Assembly (NCBI GenBank): GCA_012510865.1
Contig: JAAZHF010000185.1
Coordinates: forward strand, 1-21,934
Reading direction: 5' to 3'
From: Gammaproteobacteria bacterium
GTDB taxonomy: Bacteria; Pseudomonadota; Gammaproteobacteria; Xanthomonadales; Xanthomonadaceae
DNA: 21,934 nucleotides
Both the position numbers and the translations under genes were made by a program. Numbering within the stretch: position 1 is the stretch's first letter; every line of letters begins with the position of its first letter. Positions 6,725 to 13,259 of the stretch are shown piece by piece. The notes beneath the pieces are model-generated. The model had not been told where the DNA came from. It saw only the letters and a list, made by a program, of their open reading frames with translations, and made no database searches.

Positions 6725-7965
6725 AGGCTCCGGCGCGCCGGCAGCAGCAGGTTGCCGAAGATCAGCCCGGCGACGATCGACAGCAGGATGTTGATCACCG
6801 CCATCGCCGCCGACTGGCCCACGCCCAGGTCCTGCTGCTGCACCGAGGTGATCAGGGTGCGCACGCTCGAGCTGCCCGGGACCATCAGGATGATGCCGGG
6901 GACGCGCACCACCGCGCCGGGCCTCCACGCCCAGCGCGCATAGCCGTTGCCCGCCGCCGTGACCACCAGCGCCGCCAGGAAGATCCCGAACTCGGCGCCC
7001 CAGGCCTGCCCGGCCAGGCGCGACACCAGGTAGCCGGTGGCCGCGGCCAGCGCCACCAGCGGATAGTCCTTCGCCCTGGCGCGGAACAGCACCGCGAAGG
7101 CGATCGACGTCACCGCGAGCGCGCCCCACTCGACCCAGTCCGGCTGCGGCCGCAGCCCGCGGACGCGGGGCTCGATGCCGAGCATCTGCATCCCGACCAT
7201 CGCGACCATCGTGCCGACCGTGAGCATGATCATCGTGGCGACGGCGCCGGCGAAGCGCGAGGTGCCCGACACCAGGTGCTGGCTGGTCAGCTCGTTGATC
7301 GCATTGGTCAGCGCGAGGCCGGGCATGAGCACGATCAGGGCGGAGATGATCACGGTGTTGAGGTTGAGCGGCGCCACGAAGGCCGCGACCAGGATCGCCA
7401 TCGAGGCGGCGACCACCGCGCTGACCGCGTCGCCGGACTCGCGCAGCCGCGGACGGGTGCGGGCGGCGGCCTGCAGCCCGCCGATCACCAGTCCGATGAC
7501 GCTGGCGGTGGCGATGTCGAGCCATGGCATGCGCAGCAGGCCGCCGATCCCGGCGGCGACCAGGCCGAATCCCAGCACCTGCATCAGGTTCTCGCGGCGC
7601 GTCAGCGGGCGGTCCAGCGCGCGCAGCGCCGCGTGGCCTTCGGCCAGGCCCATGCGCCCGGCGACGACGTCCTCGGCGATGCGGTCGACCTCGCACAGCC
7701 GCCCGAGGTCGTTTTCGCCCGGGACGGTGCGGATCACCCGGGTGGTGTCGCTCTCGCCGGGCGGGCGCATCGGATCGCTGAAGGACAGCACCATCCCCGT
7801 CGGATTGGTCCAGGGCTCGCATTCCAGGCAAAGGCTGTGCGCCACCTGTTCGATCGCGGCCTCGAGGCGGGGTGCCGTGGTGCCGTAGGCATGGAGGTGC
7901 TCGGCCAGCTCGACCACGAAGGCGATGCGGGCGGCGTAGGCTTCCTGGGGAAACGGACGGGACAT
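6721..7965 (-). CDS. ThrE-family threonine/serine exporter (fused DUF1212-DUF3815 form)
   Basis: A 414-residue inner-membrane protein of the ThrE family, whose characterised member in Corynebacterium exports threonine and serine. The N-terminal soluble part (about 1-125: VVELAEHLHAYGTTAPRLEAAIEQ, then VDRIAEDVVAGRMGLAEGHAALRAL) is the conserved DUF1212 region. About ten hydrophobic segments follow in two blocks (about 130-260 and 285-410), corresponding to the DUF1212 membrane half and the DUF3815 half, here in one chain. The start MSRPFPQEAYAARIAF at 7965 is chosen because the conserved domain begins at once; the frame remains open upstream as shadow. The ribosome-binding site is weak. The stop TAG is formed inside the REP-like element. 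It is divergent from the MCE operon across 80 bases. The substrate is inferred from family only. Confidence 0.85.
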   Translation of the reverse strand: MSRPFPQEAYAARIAFVVELAEHLHAYGTTAPRLEAAIEQVAHSLCLECEPWTNPTGMVLSFSDPMRPPGESDTTRVIRTVPGENDLGRLCEVDRIAEDVVAGRMGLAEGHAALRALDRPLTRRENLMQVLGFGLVAAGIGGLLRMPWLDIATASVIGLVIGGLQAAARTRPRLRESGDAVSAVVAASMAILVAAFVAPLNLNTVIISALIVLMPGLALTNAINELTSQHLVSGTSRFAGAVATMIMLTVGTMVAMVGMQMLGIEPRVRGLRPQPDWVEWGALAVTSIAFAVLFRARAKDYPLVALAAATGYLVSRLAGQAWGAEFGIFLAALVVTAAGNGYARWAWRPGAVVRVPGIILMVPGSSSVRTLITSVQQQDLGVGQSAAMAVINILLSIVAGLIFGNLLLPARRSL

Positions 7966-7972
7966 GCGCGAA

Positions 7973-7992
7973 GCATGGCACGCGCGGCATGC
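7973..7992. promoter_or_regulatory. 20-bp imperfect palindrome between divergent exporter and MCE operon
   Basis: Arms GCATGGCACG (7973-7982) and CGCGGCATGC (7983-7992) are complementary at 8 of 10 positions. It lies 7 bases upstream of the exporter start, and a possible -10 for the MCE operon (TATCCT, 8004-8009) is close by. It could be an operator; there is no other evidence. Confidence 0.25.
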
Positions 7993-8045
7993 GCCGTGTT
8001 CGGTATCCTCGCGGACGACCCGACCCCGTGACGCCCCGCCGCCCG

Positions 8046-9155
8046 ATGCCAGCCGACGCCGCCAGTCCCCCGACGCTCGCACTCGACGGCGGCGCGCTTC
8101 GCCTGTCCGGCGACTGGACGCTCGAGCATGCCGGCGCCGTTTCCGCCTCGCTCGCGGCCGCCCCGCCGGGCGCCACGGGGGTCGACGCCCGGGGCATCGG
8201 ACGGCTCGACACCATGGGCGTGCTGCAGCTCCTGCGCTTCGCCGGCCGGCGCGGCCTCGCCGACGATGCGCTCGCGTTCCGCGAAGACCACCTCGCCATG
8301 GTCGCCGCCATCGAGGACGTCGCGGACGACCGCCCGAGGAAGCGTCGCGAATACGGCGTCGCGGCCGCCCTCGCCCGCCTCGGCAAGGCCATGCACGACA
8401 ACGGCCGGGAGGTGCTGGCCCTCGTGAGCTTCCTCGGGGAGAGCCTGGCGAAGGGCGGCCGCATCCTGCGCCAGCCGCGGCGGCTGCGCCTGACCTCGAC
8501 CGTGCACCACATGGAACAGGTCGGGCTCGACGCGATGCCGCTGGTCGCGCTCCTGTCCTTCATGGTGGGCGCGGTCATCGCCTTCCTCGGGTCGACCATC
8601 CTCGCCGACTTCGGCGCCACGCTGTTCGTGGTCGAGCTGGTCGGCTTCGCGTTCCTGCGCGAGTTCGGCGTCCTGCTCACGGCGATCCTGCTTGCCGGAC
8701 GCACCGCCAGCGCCTTCACCGCGCTGAACGGAATCATGGTCACCCGCGAGGAGGTCGACGCCATCCGCACGCTCGGCCTCGACCCGATCGAACTGCTGGT
8801 GATCCCGCGCCTCCTCGCGCTGCTGGTGATGCTGCCGCTGCTGACCTTCGTGGCCATGGTCTCGGGCCTCCTGGGTGGCATGGCGGTCGCCGCCTTCGAG
8901 CTCGGCATCCCGCCGCAGGCCTTCCTCGCGCGACTGCAGGACACCATCGAGCTGCGCCACTTCTTCGTCGGCATGTCGAAGGCACCCGCGTTCGCGCTGG
9001 TGATCGGGCTGATCGGCTGCCTGGAGGGGCTGCAGGTCCAGGGCACGGCGCAGTCGCTGGGCGAGCGCACCACCTCCAGCGTGGTGCAGACGATCTCGCT
9101 GGTGATCCTGCTCGATGCGCTGGCGGCGATCTGGTTCATGCAGGTGGGCTGGTGA
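8046..9155 (+). CDS. MlaE-type ABC permease with N-terminal STAS domain
   Basis: Inner-membrane permease of an MCE lipid-transport ABC system, 369 residues. Residues about 10-95 form a STAS domain (LALDGGALRLSGDWTLEHA, then GVDARGIGRLDTMGVLQLLR), the fold of MlaB, here fused to the permease instead of encoded separately. The MlaE permease region covers about 130-365, with the family stretch LREFGVLLTAILLAGRTASA, then EEVDAIRTLGLDPIELLVIP and five or six hydrophobic helices. ATG 8046 is chosen; a GTG at 8028 in the same frame would add six residues, and neither has a strong ribosome-binding site. The stop overlaps the GTG of the ATPase gene. Lipid substrate and direction cannot be read from sequence, but homologues move phospholipids between the two membranes. 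Confidence 0.9.
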   Translation: MPADAASPPTLALDGGALRLSGDWTLEHAGAVSASLAAAPPGATGVDARGIGRLDTMGVLQLLRFAGRRGLADDALAFREDHLAMVAAIEDVADDRPRKRREYGVAAALARLGKAMHDNGREVLALVSFLGESLAKGGRILRQPRRLRLTSTVHHMEQVGLDAMPLVALLSFMVGAVIAFLGSTILADFGATLFVVELVGFAFLREFGVLLTAILLAGRTASAFTALNGIMVTREEVDAIRTLGLDPIELLVIPRLLALLVMLPLLTFVAMVSGLLGGMAVAAFELGIPPQAFLARLQDTIELRHFFVGMSKAPAFALVIGLIGCLEGLQVQGTAQSLGERTTSSVVQTISLVILLDALAAIWFMQVGW

Positions 9156-9946
9156 ACGCCGCCGCTCCCATCGTCCGCGTGCGCGGCCTGGCCAACCGCT
9201 TCGGCGCCCAGGTGGTGCACGAGGGCCTGGACCTGGACGTGCGCACGGGGGAGATCCTCGGCGTGGTCGGCGGTTCGGGCAGCGGCAAGTCGGTTCTGCT
9301 GCGCTCGATCATCGGCCTGCGCACGCCCGACGCCGGCGACATCCAGGTGCTGGGCGTCGATGCGCGCTCCTCCGCGCCCGCCGACCGGCAGCTCATCGAA
9401 CGCAGCACGGGCGTGCTGTTCCAGGACGGCGCGCTGTTCTCCTCCCTCACCGTCGGCGAGAACGTGGAGGTGCCGCTCAGGGAGCACCACCCCGGGCTCC
9501 CGGACGGCCTGCGCCGCGAGCTCGCCCTGCTCAAGGTCAAGCTGGCGGGCCTGCCCGCGGACGCGATCAACACGCTGCCGTCGCAGCTGTCCGGCGGCAT
9601 GCGCAAGCGCGCGGCGCTCGCCCGTGCGCTGGCCCTCGACCCGCCGCTGGTCTTCCTGGACGAGCCGACCGCCGGCCTCGACCCGATCGGCGCCGCCGCC
9701 TTCGACCACCTCATCCTGACCCTGCGCCGGGCGCTCGGGCTGACGGTGTTCATCATCACCCACGACCTGGACACCCTGTACGCTATCTGCGACCGGGTGG
9801 CGGTGATCGCCGATCGCAAGGTGGTGGCGACCGGTCCGCTGGACGAGATCGAGCGGCTGGACCATCCCTGGGTGCAGGAATACTTCAACGGCCCGCGTGG
9901 CCGCGCGGCACGACAGGCGGGCACGCGAACCGCCGTGGAGTCCTGA
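9152..9946 (+). CDS. MlaF-type ABC ATPase of an MCE transporter
   Basis: Cytoplasmic ATP-binding subunit, 264 residues, that powers the adjacent MlaE-type permease. All ABC motifs are intact: Walker A GGSGSGKS (40-47), Q-loop VLFQDGALFSSLTV (88-101, the GALF form typical of Mla/Mkl ATPases), signature LSGGMRKR (146-153), Walker B LVFLDEP (166-172), D-loop AGLD, and switch His204 in IITHDLD. The GTG at 9152 overlaps the permease stop (GTGA), indicating coupled translation. The C-terminal 20 residues or so (RGRAARQAGTRTAVES) form a basic tail after the WVQEYFNGPRG end that is common in the family. It is followed after 3 bases by the MCE protein gene. Confidence 0.95.
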   Translation: MNAAAPIVRVRGLANRFGAQVVHEGLDLDVRTGEILGVVGGSGSGKSVLLRSIIGLRTPDAGDIQVLGVDARSSAPADRQLIERSTGVLFQDGALFSSLTVGENVEVPLREHHPGLPDGLRRELALLKVKLAGLPADAINTLPSQLSGGMRKRAALARALALDPPLVFLDEPTAGLDPIGAAAFDHLILTLRRALGLTVFIITHDLDTLYAICDRVAVIADRKVVATGPLDEIERLDHPWVQEYFNGPRGRAARQAGTRTAVES

Positions 9947-9949
9947 GCG

Positions 9950-10876
9950 ATGGAAACCAAGGCCAACTACGTCCTGATCGGCGCCTTCACCCTGGTGGTC
10001 GCGGTGGGCATGCTGCTGTTCGGCCTGTGGGCGGCGAAGTACTCCAGCGACCGCAACTGGCAGGCCTACCACGTCGTCTTCGACGAGCCGGTGACCGGCC
10101 TGACCGAGGGCGGCGCGGTGCAGTACAACGGCATCTCCGTGGGCACCGTCGACTCCCTCGCGCTCGCCCCGCAGGACCCCAGGCGCGTGGTCGCCCGGAT
10201 CCGCGTGCTGGCCGACGTACCGGTGAAGGTGGACACCCGCGCCAAGCTGTCGATGACCGGCCTCACCGGCACCACCTTCATCCAGCTCACCGGCGGCAGC
10301 CCGGACGCGCCGCGGCTGGCCGCGCGCGACGACGACGCGATCCCGGTGATCCTGACCGAGGCCTCGGCCCTGCAGAACATCGCCGACACCGCCAACCGGC
10401 TGGTGGCGCGCCTGGACGAAGTGCTGAGCGACGAGAACGTCGCCCGGATCGCGAGCACGCTGGAGCACGTCGAGTCCCTGACCGGCGCGGTCGCCGACCA
10501 GCGCGAGGACCTCGCGGCCCTGGTCGCCAACTCGCGCGAGGCCAGCGAGAAGCTGGTGGAGGCGATCGAGACCTCGACCCGCGCCATGGGCGGCATCGAG
10601 CGCGAGTTCGTCGACAAGCTGCCGGCGCTGGTGGAGCGCCTGGACGCGACCCTGGCGCGCATCGATTCCGCGGCCAACAGCGCCGACGCGATCCTGGGCG
10701 AGAACCGCAGCGCCATCAACAGCTTCGCCAACGACGGCCTGGCCCAGCTGGGCCCGACCCTGGCGGAGCTGCGGTCGCTGGTCCGCGACCTGCGCCGCAT
10801 CGGCGACCGCTTCGACGCCAACCCCGCGCGCTACCTGCTCGGCCGCGAGGCACCCAAGGAGTTCGAACCCGAATGA
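9950..10876 (+). CDS. MlaD-like MCE-domain protein with long helical C-terminus
   Basis: Periplasmic substrate-binding ring subunit, 308 residues, anchored by one N-terminal helix (about 8-28: VLIGAFTLVVAVGMLLFGLWAA). A single MCE domain occupies about 38-118, with the family motif GAVQYNGISVGTV (55-67) and the end TGLTGTTFIQLTGG. From about 135 to 290 the sequence is continuous amphipathic helix (repeated LVARLDEVL, VEAIETSTRAM and LVERLDATLARI patterns), far longer than the tail of E. coli MlaD (183 residues in total). This resembles the single-MCE-plus-needle design of PqiB and actinobacterial Mce proteins. GGAG at 9937-9940 serves as ribosome-binding site. The stop overlaps the lipoprotein start (ATGA). 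Confidence 0.92.
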   Translation: METKANYVLIGAFTLVVAVGMLLFGLWAAKYSSDRNWQAYHVVFDEPVTGLTEGGAVQYNGISVGTVDSLALAPQDPRRVVARIRVLADVPVKVDTRAKLSMTGLTGTTFIQLTGGSPDAPRLAARDDDAIPVILTEASALQNIADTANRLVARLDEVLSDENVARIASTLEHVESLTGAVADQREDLAALVANSREASEKLVEAIETSTRAMGGIEREFVDKLPALVERLDATLARIDSAANSADAILGENRSAINSFANDGLAQLGPTLAELRSLVRDLRRIGDRFDANPARYLLGREAPKEFEPE

Positions 10877-11517
10877 AGCCGACCCGCCTGCCCGGCCTTG
10901 TCCTCGCCCTCGCCGCCAGCGTCCTGCTCGGCGCCTGCTCGATCCTCGGCGCCGCGGGCGACAGCGAGCGCGGCACCGTGTACGCGCCCACCCCCGGCAT
11001 CCAGGCCGATCCCGCCTGGCCCCGCGTCGGCTGGCAGCTGTCGGTGAACCCGCCGACCGCGGCGCGCACCGTCGACACGTTCCGCATCGCGGCGCGCCCG
11101 GTGCCCGGGGAACTCCAGGTCTACGGCGGCGCCAGCTGGGCGCGCGCGCCCTCCGACATGGTCGAGGACGCGATCCTGCGCACGCTCGAGGACTCCGGCC
11201 ACGTGCCCCGCGTCGCCCGCCGCGGGAGCGGCATCGCGCCCGACTACCGGCTGCTGCTCGACCTGCGCCGCTTCGAGGCCGATTACGCCGGCGGCCGCGT
11301 GCCCGCCGCGACCATCGAGCTGCACGCCAAGCTCCTGCATGCGCGCGAACAGGGCATCGTCGCCGCGCGCACCTTCACCGTGGCCGAGCCGGCGACCGCC
11401 ACCGACGTCGCCAGCGTGGTCGAGGCCTACACGCGGGCGCTGGAGGCGCTCTCGCGGGACGTCGCCGGCTGGACCCTCGCCGAGGGCGACGCCCACGCGC
11501 GCGGCGCCGGCGATTGA
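10873..11517 (+). CDS. PqiC-like ABC-transport auxiliary lipoprotein
   Basis: Probable outer-membrane lipoprotein of 214 residues. The signal peptide ends in lipobox LLGAC, with the lipidated Cys at 22; Ser at +2 suggests sorting to the outer membrane. The rest fits the ABC_trans_aux (DUF330/PqiC) family: WQLSVNPPTAARTVDTFRIA, then the partner-contact strand GELQVYGGASWARAPSDMVEDAILRTLEDSG, the central DYRLLLDLRRFEADY, and AATIELHAKLLHAREQGIVAARTF. In the Pqi system the equivalent protein caps the MCE needle at the outer membrane. The ATG overlaps the MCE gene stop (ATGA), so it belongs to the same operon. It is the last gene before the ETF-QO promoter region. Confidence 0.87.
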   Translation: MKPTRLPGLVLALAASVLLGACSILGAAGDSERGTVYAPTPGIQADPAWPRVGWQLSVNPPTAARTVDTFRIAARPVPGELQVYGGASWARAPSDMVEDAILRTLEDSGHVPRVARRGSGIAPDYRLLLDLRRFEADYAGGRVPAATIELHAKLLHAREQGIVAARTFTVAEPATATDVASVVEAYTRALEALSRDVAGWTLAEGDAHARGAGD

Positions 11518-11550
11518 TTCCGCGGGTTAGCCGCCCGCTGCGCGAGCCGC

Positions 11551-11556
11551 GACAAT
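11551..11556 (+). promoter_or_regulatory. Possible -10 of the ETF-QO gene
   Basis: GACAAT ends 27 bases before the ATG at 11584, within the 66-base gap after the lipoprotein gene. A poor -35 (TTAGCC, 11527-11532) is 18 bases upstream. It is supported mainly by the same NNNAAT placement seen at other genes in this window. Confidence 0.28.
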
Positions 11557-11583
11557 CATCGCATCGCCACACGGGCCTCCCGC

Positions 11584-13245
11584 ATGAATCCGCAAGCAGA
11601 CCCCAGCGCCGCCGTCGAGGTCCCGGAACCCGAGCGTGACGTCATGGAGTACGACGTCGTCACCGTCGGCGCCGGCCCCGCGGGCCTCGCCTTCGCGATC
11701 CGGCTGAAGCAGCTCGACCCGGGAATCTCGGTGTGCGTCATCGAGAAGTCGAGCACCATCGGCGCGCACATCCTGTCCGGCGCGGTGATCGAGCCCGGCC
11801 CACTGGACGCCCTGCTCCCCGGCTGGCGCGACAACCCGCCGCCGGTCTGCGTGCCCGCGACGGCGGACGAACTCTGGTACCTGACGAAGGACGGTGGCCG
11901 GAAATTCCCGATCGTGCCGCCGGGCATGCGCAACCACGGCAACTTCATCGTCAGCCTGGGCGCCATGTGCGCGTGGCTCGCGCCGCAGGCCGAAGCGCTG
12001 GGCGTGGAGATCTACCCCGGCTTCGCCGCCGCGCAGACCCTGCACGGCGAGGACGGGACCGTCATCGGCGTGCGCATCGGCGACATGGGCATCGCCCGCG
12101 ACGGCTCGCAGAAGCCGGGCTACACCGCCGGCATCGACATCCACGCCCGGGTCACCGTGCTCGCGGAAGGCGCGCGCGGGCACCTGACCAAGCGGCTGGT
12201 GAAGCGCTTCCACCTCGATGCCGACAGCGACCCGCAGGCCTATTCGATCGGCATCAAGGAGCTCTGGCAGCTGCCTGCCGGACGCGCGACGCCGGGGAAG
12301 ATCGTGCACTCGCTGGGCTGGCCGGCCGACAACTCCACCTACGGCGGCAGCTTCCTCTACCACCTCGGGAACGACCAGGTCGCGCTGGGCTACGTCACCG
12401 GGCTCGACTACGGCGACCCGGAGTTCAGGCCCTGGGAGGCCTTCCAGCAGTGGAAGAACCACCCGACCGTGAAGCCGCTGCTCGAGGGCGGCAGCATCCT
12501 GTCCGCGGGCGCGCGCGCGATCGTCACCGGCGGCTGGCAGTCGCTGCCCAGGGTGGAGATGCCGGGCGCGCTGCTGATCGGCGACACCGCGGGCCTGCTG
12601 AACGTGCCCAAGATCAAGGGCACCCACCAGGCGATCCGCAGCGGCATGCTCGCCGCCGAGCACCTGGCCGCCAACGCGCTCGCGCCGGAGGGCTTCGACG
12701 CCAAGCTGCGCGCCTCCGAGGCCATGCGCGAACTGCGCGCGGAGCGCAACATCAAGCCGGGCTTCAAGAAGGGCCTCTGGTTCGGGCTGGCCAACGCCGC
12801 CTGGGAAACCGTCGTCGGCGGCCGCTCGCCGTGGACGCTCAAGGTGACCCCCGCCTGGTCCTCGCTCGACAGGCTGGGCGCGCGCGTGCAGCCCGAACGG
12901 GACTGGGGCCAGCGCGAACTGCCGCCGCGCGACCGCCTGGCCGGCGTGGACTTCGCCGCCACCGAGCACGACGAGGACCAGCCCGTCCACCTGCTGGTGC
13001 ACGACACCGAGGTCTGCGTCACCCGCTGCGCCGAGGAATACGGCAATCCCTGCACCCGCTTCTGTCCGGCCGGCGTCTACGAGATCGTCGATGATCCCGA
13101 CGGTCCCGCCGGCACCGGCAAGCGCCTGCAGATCAACGCGGCGAACTGCGTGCACTGCAAGACCTGCGACATCAAGGATCCGTACGAGATCATCACCTGG
13201 GTGACGCCCGAGGGCGGCTCGGGCCCGAACTACCAGAACCTCTGA
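11584..13245 (+). CDS. Electron transfer flavoprotein-ubiquinone oxidoreductase (ETF dehydrogenase)
   Basis: Membrane-associated flavin/iron-sulfur enzyme, 553 residues, that passes electrons from reduced ETF (from fatty-acid and amino-acid oxidation) to ubiquinone. The FAD-binding motif VTVGAGPAGLAFAIRL is at about 26-41, followed by the conserved VIEKSSTIGAHILSGAVIEP. Mid-protein family blocks include KGTHQAIRSGMLAAEHLA. The C-terminal 4Fe-4S ferredoxin part has Cys 494 (FCPAGVYEIV) and Cys 522, 525 and 528 (NCVHCKTCDI), the four ligands expected from the human enzyme. The length is normal. ATG 11584 is used; a second ATG at 11644 begins right at the FAD motif and would remove 20 poorly conserved residues. 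Its electron donor genes etfB-etfA lie 5.8 kb downstream, separated by a glycan cassette. Confidence 0.96.
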   Translation: MNPQADPSAAVEVPEPERDVMEYDVVTVGAGPAGLAFAIRLKQLDPGISVCVIEKSSTIGAHILSGAVIEPGPLDALLPGWRDNPPPVCVPATADELWYLTKDGGRKFPIVPPGMRNHGNFIVSLGAMCAWLAPQAEALGVEIYPGFAAAQTLHGEDGTVIGVRIGDMGIARDGSQKPGYTAGIDIHARVTVLAEGARGHLTKRLVKRFHLDADSDPQAYSIGIKELWQLPAGRATPGKIVHSLGWPADNSTYGGSFLYHLGNDQVALGYVTGLDYGDPEFRPWEAFQQWKNHPTVKPLLEGGSILSAGARAIVTGGWQSLPRVEMPGALLIGDTAGLLNVPKIKGTHQAIRSGMLAAEHLAANALAPEGFDAKLRASEAMRELRAERNIKPGFKKGLWFGLANAAWETVVGGRSPWTLKVTPAWSSLDRLGARVQPERDWGQRELPPRDRLAGVDFAATEHDEDQPVHLLVHDTEVCVTRCAEEYGNPCTRFCPAGVYEIVDDPDGPAGTGKRLQINAANCVHCKTCDIKDPYEIITWVTPEGGSGPNYQNL

Positions 13246-13259
13246 CGGCCGCGGGCGCG

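Noticed and set aside
7976..7992. Sigma-54-like TGGCACG before the MCE operon
   Set aside because: The downstream GC element is two bases out of the required spacing and there is no TTGC match.
6377..10468. A 1363-codon open frame on the minus strand
   Set aside because: It runs antisense through the end of the H-NS gene, the exporter and most of the MCE operon. Its sequence is low-complexity Arg/Ala/Gly with no domain. It is an artefact of high GC.
11522..11538. GCGGG/CCCGC hairpin after the PqiC-like gene
   Set aside because: Only a 5-bp stem with a 7-base loop and no T tract, which is expected by chance at this GC content.
11527..13155. A 542-codon minus-strand open frame opposite ETF-QO
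   Set aside because: Shadow frame; the + strand carries FAD and 4Fe-4S motifs in full.
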